In this document: piece by piece, positions 52,273-61,486 of the stretch
How positions within the stretch are numbered: position 1 is the stretch's first letter
How the letters are laid out: each line of letters begins with the position of its first letter
Source: Flavobacterium anhuiense
GTDB lineage: Bacteria; Bacteroidota; Bacteroidia; Flavobacteriales; Flavobacteriaceae
Assembly (NCBI RefSeq): GCF_900101855.1
Contig: NZ_FMVC01000004.1
Coordinates: 558,001-622,000, forward strand
Reading direction: 5' to 3'
Length of the DNA stretch: 64,000 nucleotides
Notes under the pieces: generated by a model
Seen by the model: the letters and a program-made list of their open reading frames with translations, nothing else
The model's database searches: none
Told to the model about the DNA's origin: nothing
Made by a program: the position numbers and the translations under genes

Positions 52273-53322
52273 GTGAATATACATGAAAAATATATAAAAC
52301 GCTGCATCGAACTGGCACAAAATGGACTTGGAACAACGTATCCGAATCCGATGGTTGGCAGTGTGATTGTTTATGAAGGTCAGATTATTGGTGAAGGCTG
52401 GCATAAGAAGGCTGGTGAGCCACATGCAGAGGTAAATGCCGTAAATTCGGTAAAAGACAAATCGCTGTTGAAAAAAGCTACAATTTATGTAGGCTTAGAA
52501 CCGTGCAGCCATTTTGGAAAAACTCCTCCGTGCTGTGATTTGATTATTGCAAATGAAATTCCGAATGTTGTAGTCGGCACAGTTGATCCTAACGAAAAAG
52601 TAGCTGGAAAAGGCATTTTGAAATTAATTGAAGCTGGCGCTAATGTAACCGTTGGTGTTTTAGAAGATGAATGCAACGAGCTGAACAAACGCTTTTTTAC
52701 TTTTCATCAAAAAAAGAGGCCTTACGTAATTTTAAAATGGGCGGAAAGTCAGGATGGTTTTCTGGCGCCAGAAAAAGTTAGCAATCAAGATCGAAAACCG
52801 GTTTGGATCACCAATCAATATTCGAGACAATTGGTTCATAAATGGCGAACTGAAGAACAAGCAATTTTAGTTGGAACACAAACTGTAGTTGATGACAATC
52901 CGAAATTAAACGCCAGAGATTGGGACGGAAATAATCCAACAAGAGTTGTTATAGATCGAAATAACAGAATTGATCAAAACAGTTTTATTTTTGATGACAC
53001 TGTGAAAACTATTATTTTTTCTAGCGAAAAAGAAAAATCACCAACAAAAAACACACAATTTGAAGTAATTGATTTCAGCAAAAATATTGTGCCTCAGATT
53101 TTAGATGTTTTATACCAAAATCAAATTCAATCTGTGATTATTGAAGGCGGAAGACAAACGCTTCAATCTTTTATCGATGAAAATCTTTGGGACGAGGCAC
53201 GAATTTTTATTGGAAAAACAAGTTTTGAAAAAGGAACGAAAGCTCCAAATATTTCAAGAAAAAACAGCATCAAAACCAACATTTTAAGCGACGAACTAAT
53301 ACAGATTAAAAATCATGATTAA
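52273..53322 (+). CDS. ribD: Bifunctional riboflavin pyrimidine deaminase/reductase
   Basis: Deaminates and then reduces the pyrimidine intermediate in riboflavin synthesis. The zinc deaminase domain carries PHAEVNAV (His, Glu) and EPCSHFGKTPPC (two Cys). The C-terminal reductase domain runs from about 150 to 349. The start is GTG 52273, needed because the deaminase begins almost at once, and no ATG fits. The reading frame overlaps the next gene by 8 bases, so HAD and ribD may be coupled. Confidence 0.94.
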   Translation: MNIHEKYIKRCIELAQNGLGTTYPNPMVGSVIVYEGQIIGEGWHKKAGEPHAEVNAVNSVKDKSLLKKATIYVGLEPCSHFGKTPPCCDLIIANEIPNVVVGTVDPNEKVAGKGILKLIEAGANVTVGVLEDECNELNKRFFTFHQKKRPYVILKWAESQDGFLAPEKVSNQDRKPVWITNQYSRQLVHKWRTEEQAILVGTQTVVDDNPKLNARDWDGNNPTRVVIDRNNRIDQNSFIFDDTVKTIIFSSEKEKSPTKNTQFEVIDFSKNIVPQILDVLYQNQIQSVIIEGGRQTLQSFIDENLWDEARIFIGKTSFEKGTKAPNISRKNSIKTNILSDELIQIKNHD

Positions 53323-53917
53323 TGCGATAATTTTTGACTTCGGAGACATTTTTATCAATTTAGACAAACCTGCCACAATTTCTGGTTTACAAAAATTAGG
53401 AATGAAGGAGTGGAATAATGAATTTGAACAATTAAATCTTTCTTTTGAAGTGGGCGCTATTTCTCCAGAAGATTTCATCGGCGGTTTTCAAAAACAATTG
53501 CCCAATGCTTCAAAGGAAGATATTCTAAAAGCTTGGAATGCTGTTTTGGCAGATTTTCCATTTTATCGTTTGGAATTTCTTCAGGAATTATCAAAAAAAT
53601 ACCGATTGTTTCTGTTAAGCAATACCGATTCTATTCACATCAATACATTTGAAGAAAAAAGTGGCGTTTCTTTTTACAAGGATTTTTATGACTGTTTTGA
53701 AAAAGTATATTTTTCTTTTGATATCGGAATGAGAAAACCAGATCCGAAAATTTATCAGTTTGTTCTTGAACAAAACAATCTAGTTGCCGAAAACACCTTA
53801 TTTATTGACGACAAGACAGAAAATACCGATAGCGCCGCGGCTTTAGGAATCAAAGTTTGGAATCTTCAAGTTGGGAAAGAAGATGTGGTCGATCTTTATA
53901 AAAAAAATATACTTTAA
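53315..53917 (+). CDS. HAD-like hydrolase, HAD-IA type
   Basis: 200 residues. Motif I appears as DFGDIFIN (Asp7 nucleophile, Asp10), motif II in LLSNTDSI, and a C-terminal DDKTENTDSAAALGI supplies motif IV. The usual Lys motif III lies in MRKPDPKIYQ. It resembles YihX-like phosphatases. Its start lies inside the 3' end of ribD, so one possible role is dephosphorylation of the riboflavin intermediate that RibD produces, which is inference. Confidence 0.85.
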   Translation: MINAIIFDFGDIFINLDKPATISGLQKLGMKEWNNEFEQLNLSFEVGAISPEDFIGGFQKQLPNASKEDILKAWNAVLADFPFYRLEFLQELSKKYRLFLLSNTDSIHINTFEEKSGVSFYKDFYDCFEKVYFSFDIGMRKPDPKIYQFVLEQNNLVAENTLFIDDKTENTDSAAALGIKVWNLQVGKEDVVDLYKKNIL

Positions 53918-53928
53918 GAATACTGCTT

Positions 53929-54561
53929 TTGGAAATTAACGATACTTATCAAACTATTGCGGCTGCATCTGAAGAAATACTGTTTAAGGAAAAAGGCAGT
54001 AAATTCTTTGGTTATGCTTTTCCAATAGATCACGAAGATGAAGTAAAGCCCATTATTGAAGAGCTAAAAAAGCAGCATCCGCATGCGGTGCACTATTGTT
54101 ATGCTTACCAAATTGGTGTTGGAAATAAAGTTTCGTATCGTGCCAATGATGATGGCGAACCCAGCAACACAGCTGGAGCACCAATTTACGGCCAGATACA
54201 ATCTTTTGGATTAACTAACGTTCTTGTAGTAGTCGTTCGTATTTTTGGAGGAGTAAAATTGGGTGTTGGCGGTTTAATTGCAGCTTATAGAACTACAGCG
54301 CAGCAGACCTTAGAAGTTTGTGAAATTGTAGAAAAAACAATAGACGTCGAATTTTTAATTTCTTTTGATTATAAAAACATGAACAAAGTCATGAGAGTGA
54401 TCAAAGAAAAGAAATTAGAAATCGTATCTCAGGAAATGGAAATGGATGAAGTTTCTGGACTGCCAATTGGCAAAATTGTGACAAAAACGAGAAAAAAAAA
54501 TGCCGAAACAGTATTCAGCATTTTTGATTTAATGTTCGAAATTGATATCAAAATTATATAA
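53929..54561 (+). CDS. YigZ/IMPACT family protein
   Basis: 210 residues. The UPF0029/IMPACT domain shows HAVHYCYAYQIG, NDDGEPSNTAGAPI and RIFGGVKLGVGGLIAAY, a near complete match to YigZ. A C-terminal UPF0029-C domain follows. The start is a TTG at 53929; no ATG or GTG fits the N-terminus. Cellular role is unknown; it is a widespread conserved family. Confidence 0.87.
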   Translation: MEINDTYQTIAAASEEILFKEKGSKFFGYAFPIDHEDEVKPIIEELKKQHPHAVHYCYAYQIGVGNKVSYRANDDGEPSNTAGAPIYGQIQSFGLTNVLVVVVRIFGGVKLGVGGLIAAYRTTAQQTLEVCEIVEKTIDVEFLISFDYKNMNKVMRVIKEKKLEIVSQEMEMDEVSGLPIGKIVTKTRKKNAETVFSIFDLMFEIDIKII

Positions 54562-54585
54562 TTTAACATCAAAATGAAGGCAGTT

Positions 54586-54999
54586 TTAACACTTTTCATC
54601 CAGTGATTTGAATATATCTAAAATGTATTCTGGAGGAGCTGTTGGACGACCTGTTTTTAACGCAACAAATACTAAAATAAACGTTGCAGTTGTTAATAAC
54701 TCATTCGCCTCATTATAGATTGCGCAGTCAAATTCGATCTTCACAGAAGAGTGACTTTTGAATGTAGTGTGAATTGTTAAAAGTTCGTCGTATCGCGCCG
54801 ATTTTTTGTAGTTGATATTCATGTTGACAATTGGAAGACCAATTCCGCTTTCTTCCATGCTTTTATACGAAACCCCTTTATTTCTAAGCCATTCCACGCG
54901 TCCTATCTCAAAATAAGGCACATAATTTCCGTGATAAACGACTCCCATTTGGTCAGTTTCTGAGTAACGAACTCGTACTTGAGTCTGATGATTTTTCAT
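54586..54999 (-). CDS. Acyl-CoA thioesterase, YbgC/4HBT hotdog type
   Basis: 137-residue hotdog-fold thioesterase. The active-site region is YSETDQMGVVYHGNYVPYFEIGR, with the catalytic Asp in TDQMGVVYHGN, the usual family motif. It probably cleaves short or aromatic acyl-CoA. It is convergent with YigZ and divergent from dnaA. Confidence 0.9.
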   Translation of the reverse strand: MKNHQTQVRVRYSETDQMGVVYHGNYVPYFEIGRVEWLRNKGVSYKSMEESGIGLPIVNMNINYKKSARYDELLTIHTTFKSHSSVKIEFDCAIYNEANELLTTATFILVFVALKTGRPTAPPEYILDIFKSLDEKC

Positions 55000-55186
55000 T
55001 TATAAAATATTAAAAAAATTCGAATTTGAAAAGGCTCTTTACAACTTTTTTTTATAAAATTAGATACCAAAATATTTTTTTTTACAGAAATTTGTTCACA
55101 TATTTGTTATCCCGAAATACGGAATAAAATTGCTCCTTTTTTATTAGGAGAATCTTTATAACAATAATAAAAATTTATCTGAATCT

Positions 55187-56614
55187 ATGACTAAAACTGC
55201 TCAATCGGTATGGGAAAACTGTTTGTCCTTTATAAAGGATAATATTCAAGACCAAGCATATAAAACTTGGTTCGAACCAATCAAATCAGTTGAGCTAACC
55301 GATAACGCATTATACATTCAGGTTCCAAGTAAATTTTTCTACGAATGGCTCGAAGAGCATTACGTAAAATTATTGAAAGTTGCGCTTACCAAAGAACTGG
55401 GAAAAAACGCAAAGTTACTCTATAAAATTAAAATGGAGAACACTTATGGCAATAAACAGCCGTTTACCGAGCAGCTGCCAAGTGCCAATAGAGTGCCAAT
55501 GAAACCGCAAGAGGTTGATGCTCCGTTTAAAAACTTAAATCCTGAACTTAAAAATCCTTTTGTAATTCCTGGAATCAGAAATTTAAAAATTGAGTCTCAG
55601 TTAAATCCGAACTACAGTTTTGACAACTTCTTAGAAGGAGATTCAAATAGATTGGCTCGTTCTGCTGGTATGGCAGTTGCCAACAAACCAGGGGGAACTT
55701 CATTTAACCCATTATTAATTTTTGGAGGGGTTGGTTTAGGAAAAACACACTTAGCGCATGCTATAGGTGTAGAAGTAAAAGATAAATATCCAGAAAAAAC
55801 GGTTTTATATATTTCTGCTGAGATTTTCACACAGCAATACATTGATTCTGTAAAAAAGAATAATCGTAATGATTTCATTCACTTTTACCAATTAATTGAT
55901 GTTTTGATTATTGACGATGTTCAATTCTTATCTGGAAAATCTGGAACACAAGATGTATTCTTCCACATTTTCAACTATTTGCACCAAAACGGAAAACAAG
56001 TAATCTTAACTTCTGATAAAGCTCCTGTTGATATGCAGGATATCGAGCAAAGATTATTATCTCGTTTTAAATGGGGATTGTCTGCAGAATTGCATCAGCC
56101 AGATTACGAAACGCGTATTTCAATCTTAAAAAACATTTTATACCGCGATGGTGTAGAAATGCCTGAAGATATTTTAGAATACGTTGCCCGCAACATCAAA
56201 ACAAACGTAAGAGAACTTGAAGGAGCTATTATTTCATTGATCGCTCAATCTTCTTTCAACAAAAAAGAAGTTACAATTGAACTGGCGAAAAGTGTTGTAG
56301 AGAAATTTGTTAAAAACGTAAAGAGAGAAATCTCTATCGATTATATCCAAAAAATTGTTTCAGACTATTTCCAATTAGACATTGAAACACTTCAATCTAA
56401 AACTAGAAAGAGGCATGTTGTGCAAGCAAGACAATTAGCCATGTTCTTCGCTAAAAAATTCACTAAAGCTTCTTTGGCTAATATTGGTTCGCAAATTGGA
56501 GATCGCGATCACGCAACTGTTCTTCACGCTTGTAAAACAGTCGACAACTTAGTTTCTACAGACAAACAATTTAAAAAGTTTGTTGAAGACATCAATAAAA
56601 AACTAACGCTTTAA
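55187..56614 (+). CDS. dnaA: Chromosomal replication initiator DnaA
   Basis: AAA+ initiator that binds DnaA boxes and opens oriC. Domain I is at the N-terminus, the AAA+ part has Walker A GGVGLGKTH (180-188) and Walker B VLIIDDVQFL, and domain IV ends with GDRDHATVLHACKTVDNL. The 475-residue length is normal. No cluster of TTATNCACA boxes is visible next to it, so the origin may be elsewhere, as in many Bacteroidota. Confidence 0.97.
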   Translation: MTKTAQSVWENCLSFIKDNIQDQAYKTWFEPIKSVELTDNALYIQVPSKFFYEWLEEHYVKLLKVALTKELGKNAKLLYKIKMENTYGNKQPFTEQLPSANRVPMKPQEVDAPFKNLNPELKNPFVIPGIRNLKIESQLNPNYSFDNFLEGDSNRLARSAGMAVANKPGGTSFNPLLIFGGVGLGKTHLAHAIGVEVKDKYPEKTVLYISAEIFTQQYIDSVKKNNRNDFIHFYQLIDVLIIDDVQFLSGKSGTQDVFFHIFNYLHQNGKQVILTSDKAPVDMQDIEQRLLSRFKWGLSAELHQPDYETRISILKNILYRDGVEMPEDILEYVARNIKTNVRELEGAIISLIAQSSFNKKEVTIELAKSVVEKFVKNVKREISIDYIQKIVSDYFQLDIETLQSKTRKRHVVQARQLAMFFAKKFTKASLANIGSQIGDRDHATVLHACKTVDNLVSTDKQFKKFVEDINKKLTL

Positions 56615-56622
56615 GACGCGCC

Positions 56623-57090
56623 ATGCCTGTAAAAATCTTAATGGTTTGTTTAGGGAATATCTGCAGATCACCTTTAGCAGAAGGAATTTTAGCCTCTAAA
56701 TTACCTCAAGATAAATTTTTAGTTGATTCTGCCGGAACAGGTTCTTGGCATGTTGGACATTGTCCTGACAAACGTTCTATTGAAGTTGCCAAAAAATACG
56801 GAATCAATATCAGCGCACAAAAAGGAAGACAAATAAAAGCCTCTGATTTTGATGAGTTTGATTATATCTATGTAATGGACAATTCGAATTTTCGCGATGT
56901 TATTCATTTAGCCAAAACTCCAGAACACAAAAACAAAGTCCGTTTGATTTTAAACGATTTATTTCCAGACGAAAATGTAGACGTTCCTGATCCGTACTAT
57001 GGTTCTGCCAATGGTTTTGAAAACGTTTACAAAATGCTGGACGAAGTGACTGATTTAATTGCAGACCAACTTCTTAAAAAACACTCCTAA
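56623..57090 (+). CDS. Low-molecular-weight protein tyrosine phosphatase
   Basis: 155 residues. The CX5R loop CLGNICRS lies at residues 8-15 and the acid DVPDPYYG near the C-terminus gives the catalytic Asp. It dephosphorylates phosphotyrosine, often in polysaccharide export systems; here no kinase or capsule gene is nearby. It follows dnaA by 8 bases. Confidence 0.92.
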   Translation: MPVKILMVCLGNICRSPLAEGILASKLPQDKFLVDSAGTGSWHVGHCPDKRSIEVAKKYGINISAQKGRQIKASDFDEFDYIYVMDNSNFRDVIHLAKTPEHKNKVRLILNDLFPDENVDVPDPYYGSANGFENVYKMLDEVTDLIADQLLKKHS

Positions 57091-57150
57091 TCTAATTCAA
57101 TTGTTTCTAAAAAAGAGATAATTGAATTTTTTAATTTTAAACAAAAGCAC

Positions 57151-57864
57151 ATGAAATCTTTCGGAAAATTATATCTAATTCCAACTACAATGGGCGAAAG
57201 CGATCCGATGGATGTTTTACCTCAGACTGTTAGAAGAACGATAGAAGTTATCGACCACTATATTGTTGAAAATGATAAAACTGCTAGAAAATCTATAAAA
57301 GCCGTTTATCCAGAAAAAAAACAATCTGAATTGGTTCTTTTTACTTTGAACAAAAGAACAGAAACTAGCGAACACAATGATTTCATCAAACCTTTGCTGG
57401 AAGGAACAAATATGGGATTAATGAGCGAAGCTGGCTGTCCTGGCGTTGCAGATCCAGGTGCTGCAATTGTAAAATTGGCACATGAAAAAGGGATTCAGGT
57501 TGTGCCTTTAGTTGGTCCTTCTTCTATCCTATTGGCTATGATGGCTTCAGGAATGAACGGCCAGAGTTTTACTTTCAACGGATATTTACCAATTGATAAA
57601 GACGAGAAAAAATCGGCAATTCGTCATTTTGAGAAATTATCTTATGATAAAAATCAATCGCAATTATTCATTGAAACTCCCTACAGAAATAATAAACTGA
57701 TAGAAGATCTTTTGCAGATTTTAAGTCCTGCGACACATCTTTGTATTGCGGCAGATATTACTTTGCCAACAGAATTCATCAAAACATTGAAAGTTGCTGA
57801 TTGGAAAAAATTAAAAATTGACATTGATAAGCGTCCTGCTATTTTTATTATTCATAAAATGTAA
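57151..57864 (+). CDS. RsmI-like SAM-dependent methylase (tetrapyrrole methylase family)
   Basis: 237 residues. LYLIPTTMGE replaces the usual N-terminal LYVVATPIGN, then MSEAGCPGVADPGAAIVKLA and VVPLVGPSSILLAMMASG match the SAM-binding half of the RsmI family. It is shorter and more diverged than 16S rRNA C1402 methylase RsmI, so it may be a paralogue with a different target. Confidence 0.85.
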   Translation: MKSFGKLYLIPTTMGESDPMDVLPQTVRRTIEVIDHYIVENDKTARKSIKAVYPEKKQSELVLFTLNKRTETSEHNDFIKPLLEGTNMGLMSEAGCPGVADPGAAIVKLAHEKGIQVVPLVGPSSILLAMMASGMNGQSFTFNGYLPIDKDEKKSAIRHFEKLSYDKNQSQLFIETPYRNNKLIEDLLQILSPATHLCIAADITLPTEFIKTLKVADWKKLKIDIDKRPAIFIIHKM

Positions 57865-57872
57865 TTAATCTT

Positions 57873-58397
57873 ATGAGAATGAAAAAAACTTTAATGCTAA
57901 TTTTGATTTTGATTGGTTTCACACAATGTAATTTTTTCACAGAAACTAAAGCTTCAAAAGAAGAAAAAACAGAACAGAATATTGTTAAAGAAAACAACTT
58001 TGAAGAATCTATCACAGAAGCAAATATATCTGATAGTGATAATGAAGTTCAAATAAAAGAAGACACCACAATATATGCTATTGACTCAATTGATGTAAAA
58101 CCTGATTTTGAAGGGGGAATACAGAAATTTCAAAAATACATCAAAAATAATTTCTTCTACCCTGAAGAAGATGAACATGTAAAAGGTATGCTTGAAGTAA
58201 ATTTTGTAGTTGAAAAAGACGGGAATCTTAGCAATATAAAAGTTATTAAAGATATTGGGCACGGCACAGGAAACGAAGCAATTCGCGTTCTAAAAAAAGC
58301 TCCTAAATGGATTCCGGCAACCAATAATCATAGACTTGTGAGAACTCTTTACTATTTATCAATACCTGTGGATAATCATCAGGAACAAAACCTTTAA
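57873..58397 (+). CDS. TonB C-terminal domain lipoprotein
   Basis: 174 residues. A lipoprotein signal with lipobox FTQC is at the N-terminus, then an acidic linker, and from about 75 onward a TonB-C domain (DVKPDFEGGIQKFQKYIKNNF, GMLEVNFVVEKDGNL, GNEAIRVLKKAPKWIPA). Such a lipid-anchored C-terminal domain without an inner-membrane anchor cannot transduce energy in the usual way, so the role is uncertain. Confidence 0.85.
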   Translation: MRMKKTLMLILILIGFTQCNFFTETKASKEEKTEQNIVKENNFEESITEANISDSDNEVQIKEDTTIYAIDSIDVKPDFEGGIQKFQKYIKNNFFYPEEDEHVKGMLEVNFVVEKDGNLSNIKVIKDIGHGTGNEAIRVLKKAPKWIPATNNHRLVRTLYYLSIPVDNHQEQNL

Positions 58398-58438
58398 TTT
58401 CTATTTGGCCTGCAAGTTTTCCCTAATCAAACTTCACT

Positions 58439-59566
58439 ATGAGCAAACTCCCTAACATAACCACAAGCATTTTTACGGTAATGTCAAAAATGGCAACCGA
58501 ATACAATGCCATAAATCTTTCTCAGGGATTTCCAAATTTCCCTGTTGACGAAAGATTAACAGATATAGTTGCAAGATTAGCAAAGGAAAATGTACATCAA
58601 TATACTCCAATGGCAGGTTATCCGCCGTTGATGAATAAAATTGCAAAGCTGACTCAGGATTCATACAATAGAACGATTAATCCTGATTTAGAACTTTTGG
58701 TTACGGCTGGAGCAACGCAAGGAATTTTTACAACAATTTTAGCTTTAGTAAGAGAAAATGACGAAGTAATTATTCTTGATCCAAGTTATGATTCTTACGA
58801 ATCTCCTGTTTTACTTTGTAAAGCAAAACCTGTTCGAGTTGCTCTAAATGACGATTATACTCCAAATTGGGATAGAATTGAAAAAGCATGTTCTGCTAAA
58901 ACCAGATTGATGATTATCAATAATCCGCATAATCCGACTGGAAAAATCTTAACTGAAAATGATTTTGTCCAATTAAAAAATCTTCTGGAGAAATATCCAA
59001 ACATTATCATTTTATCCGATGAAGTTTACGAATATATTACTTTCGAAGAAAAACATATTTCGGCACATACAAAAGATTTCCTTTTAGACCGTTGCGTGAT
59101 GGTTTCTTCTTTTGGAAAATCTTTTCATATAACAGGCTGGAAAATTGGCTACACTATTGCTCCAGAACATTTAATGAAAGAAATCAAAAAAGTCCATCAG
59201 TTTTTGGTCTTCAGCGTGAATAGTATTTCTCAGTTTGCCATTAGCGAATATTTAGATGTTGTTGATGTCAATCTTCTTGGAAAATTCTATCAGGAAAAAC
59301 GAGATTATTTTCAAAAACTGCTTCAAAATAGTCGTTTTGAACTAAAACCTTGCGAAGGAACTTATTTTCAGGTTGCTTCCTATGCTAATATTTCAAATGA
59401 TGACGATGTAACTTTTTGTAAAAATCTAATTATCGATCATGGCGTAGCTGCAATTCCTATTTCGACCTTTTATTCAGATCATAAGGATCAAAAATTAATT
59501 CGTTTTTGCTTTGCCAAAGACGAGTTCACACTTGAATCTGCAGCAAAAAAATTATGCGATATATAA
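58439..59566 (+). CDS. PLP-dependent aminotransferase, methionine/kynurenine type
   Basis: 375-residue fold-type I aminotransferase. Substrate segment INLSQGFPNFP, PLP-binding NNPHNPTGKI, catalytic Lys in SFGKSFHITGWKIGY, and the C-terminal Arg in IRFCFAK are present. It resembles YbdL methionine aminotransferase, which prefers methionine, phenylalanine or aromatic donors. The keto-acid acceptor is unknown. Confidence 0.9.
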   Translation: MSKLPNITTSIFTVMSKMATEYNAINLSQGFPNFPVDERLTDIVARLAKENVHQYTPMAGYPPLMNKIAKLTQDSYNRTINPDLELLVTAGATQGIFTTILALVRENDEVIILDPSYDSYESPVLLCKAKPVRVALNDDYTPNWDRIEKACSAKTRLMIINNPHNPTGKILTENDFVQLKNLLEKYPNIIILSDEVYEYITFEEKHISAHTKDFLLDRCVMVSSFGKSFHITGWKIGYTIAPEHLMKEIKKVHQFLVFSVNSISQFAISEYLDVVDVNLLGKFYQEKRDYFQKLLQNSRFELKPCEGTYFQVASYANISNDDDVTFCKNLIIDHGVAAIPISTFYSDHKDQKLIRFCFAKDEFTLESAAKKLCDI

Positions 59567-59643
59567 AATTTTTCAAAATTTTATAACATTGTTATGCGTG
59601 CATCCTATTTTATTTAACTAATATTGTAAAAAAAAGAAAAAAT

Positions 59644-60525
59644 ATGAGCTACACAGATAAAATGTTGCGTGATGATGCTTTAAAAGGCAAAGTCATTGTC
59701 GTTACAGGCGGCGGAAGCGGTTTAGGCAAAGCTATGACCAAATATTTTCTCGAATTAGGAGCTCAAGTAGCGATAACCTCTAGAGATTTAGAGAAGTTAA
59801 AAACCACAGCTGCCGAACTGGAAAGCCAAACTGGAGGCAAATGTCTTCCTCTTCAATGTGATGTTCGCCATTACGAAGAAGTCGAAAACATGCTTCAGGA
59901 AACTTTAAAGGTTTTCGGAAAAGTAGATGTTCTTTTAAATAATGCGGCAGGAAACTTCATTTCGCCAACCGAAAGATTATCTGCAAATGCTTTTGATACT
60001 GTGATAGATATCGTACTCAAAGGTTCTAAAAACTGTACGTTAGCTTTTGGAAAACACTGGATTGACACGAAACAAACTTCGGCAACGATTTTAAATATAG
60101 TAACTACTTACGCTTGGACAGGATCTGCTTATGTGGTTCCTAGTGCTACTGCAAAAGCGGGAGTTTTAGCAATGACAAGAAGTCTTGCTGTAGAGTGGGC
60201 AAAATACGGAATTCGTTCTAACGCAATTGCTCCTGGACCATTCCCTACAAAAGGTGCTTGGGACAGATTATTGCCTGGAGATCTTTCAGAGAAATTTGAC
60301 ATGGCTAAAAAAGTGCCATTAAAAAGAGTTGGAGATCACCAAGAATTAGCAAATTTAGCTGCTTACCTAGTTTCAGATTTCTCTTCATACATAAATGGAG
60401 ACGTAATCACAATTGATGGTGGCGAATGGTTAAAAGGTGCCGGACAATTCAACTTATTAGAGGCAATTCCAGAAGAACTTTGGGATCAGCTTGAAATGAT
60501 GATTAAAGCAAAAAAGAATAAATAA
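59644..60525 (+). CDS. 2,4-dienoyl-CoA reductase-type SDR
   Basis: 293 residues. The NADP motif TGGGSGLGKA lies at residues 21-30. The canonical YxxxK is replaced: Tyr156, Ser167 and Lys171 keep the spacing seen in mammalian dienoyl-CoA reductase DECR1 (Tyr199, Ser210, Lys214). It therefore likely reduces 2,4-dienoyl-CoA from unsaturated fatty acid oxidation. Unlike E. coli FadH it contains no flavin or Fe-S domain. Confidence 0.85.
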   Translation: MSYTDKMLRDDALKGKVIVVTGGGSGLGKAMTKYFLELGAQVAITSRDLEKLKTTAAELESQTGGKCLPLQCDVRHYEEVENMLQETLKVFGKVDVLLNNAAGNFISPTERLSANAFDTVIDIVLKGSKNCTLAFGKHWIDTKQTSATILNIVTTYAWTGSAYVVPSATAKAGVLAMTRSLAVEWAKYGIRSNAIAPGPFPTKGAWDRLLPGDLSEKFDMAKKVPLKRVGDHQELANLAAYLVSDFSSYINGDVITIDGGEWLKGAGQFNLLEAIPEELWDQLEMMIKAKKNK

Positions 60526-60578
60526 ATACAAGTGCTTACTAAATTCAGAATATTTTTTTAAACTATACTGATTGCACG

Positions 60579-60610
60579 AAATCCCGAAGGTTTACTTTCG
60601 GGATTTTTTT
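60579..60610 (+). terminator. Intrinsic terminator of the dienoyl-CoA reductase gene
   Basis: Stem AAATCCCGAA (60579-60588) / TTCGGGATTT (60597-60606) followed by T residues. Confidence 0.85.
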
Positions 60611-60619
60611 ATGTTTTTC

Positions 60620-60703
60620 ACCATATAAGTAATATAAGTTCAGCTAAGAAGCATTTTGTTTAAATATCTGTTTACTTAAATTTACTTATGTTACTTATAT
60701 GGT
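60620..60703. repeat. Inverted repeat of ATAAGTAA words before udk
   Basis: Arms ACCATATAAGTAATATAAGT (60620-60639) and its complement (60684-60703) match at 19 of 20 positions. It lies between the terminator and the udk promoter. Confidence 0.7.
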
Positions 60704-60741
60704 TAAATTATTTTAAATGTTTAACGATTCAGTTAAATTAT

Positions 60742-60749
60742 TATTTTTG
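60742..60749 (+). promoter_or_regulatory. Promoter -7 box of udk
   Basis: TATTTTTG matches TAnnTTTG, 26 bases before the udk ATG. A clear -33 TTG is not seen. Confidence 0.55.
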
Positions 60750-60775
60750 CCAAACAAATATCAAACAAAAATTTT

Positions 60776-61384
60776 ATGCTCATTATCGGACTTGCAGGAG
60801 GAACAGGAAGTGGAAAAACTACAGTAGTACACCAAATTATGAATGAATTACCAGACACAGAAGTTGGGGTGATTTCTCAGGATTCGTACTACAAACAAAC
60901 CGATAATTTATCTTTTGACGAAAGAGCATTAATTAATTTTGACCACCCACGTGCGATTGATTTTGAATTATTGGTAAAACATCTAAAAGCTTTAAAAGCA
61001 GGAGAAACAATCGATCAGCCGGTTTATTCTTTTATTCAGCACAATAGAACAGACGATACCGTTTCGACTCATCCAAGAAAAGTGATGATTGTTGAAGGAA
61101 TTTTGATTTTGACAAATCCGGAATTGCGTGACATGTTCGACATTAAAATCTTTGTTCACGCAGATTCTGACGAAAGATTAATTCGTCGTTTAAAAAGAGA
61201 TATTTCAGAACGCGGACGCGATATTGATGAAGTTTTAAACCGTTATCAAACGACTTTAAAGCCTATGCATGAGCAATTTATCGAACCTTCTAAGGCTTTT
61301 GCAGACATTATCATCCCGAATGACAAATACAATACGGTAGCAATTGATGTCGTTCGTGCCGTAATTAATCAGAGAATTTCATAA
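60776..61384 (+). CDS. udk: Uridine kinase
   Basis: Phosphorylates uridine and cytidine to UMP and CMP in pyrimidine salvage. Walker A GGTGSGKTT lies at residues 8-16, the nucleoside-site QDSYYK and the FDHPRAIDF segment are present, with ERGRDIDEVLNRYQTTLKPMHEQFIEPSK at the C-terminal half. 202 residues, typical. Confidence 0.95.
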   Translation: MLIIGLAGGTGSGKTTVVHQIMNELPDTEVGVISQDSYYKQTDNLSFDERALINFDHPRAIDFELLVKHLKALKAGETIDQPVYSFIQHNRTDDTVSTHPRKVMIVEGILILTNPELRDMFDIKIFVHADSDERLIRRLKRDISERGRDIDEVLNRYQTTLKPMHEQFIEPSKAFADIIIPNDKYNTVAIDVVRAVINQRIS

Positions 61385-61486
61385 TTTTTATCGTAAATTT
61401 AAACCATAAAATTATATGCAGCCCAGCGAAGGTCGGGTTTGCTCTCTAACAGGTCTAAAAAAACAATTCAAAAGAAATTATCTTAT

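Noticed and set aside
55000..55186. Replication origin next to dnaA
   Set aside because: No cluster of TTATNCACA boxes or an AT-rich 13-mer array is visible on either side of dnaA.
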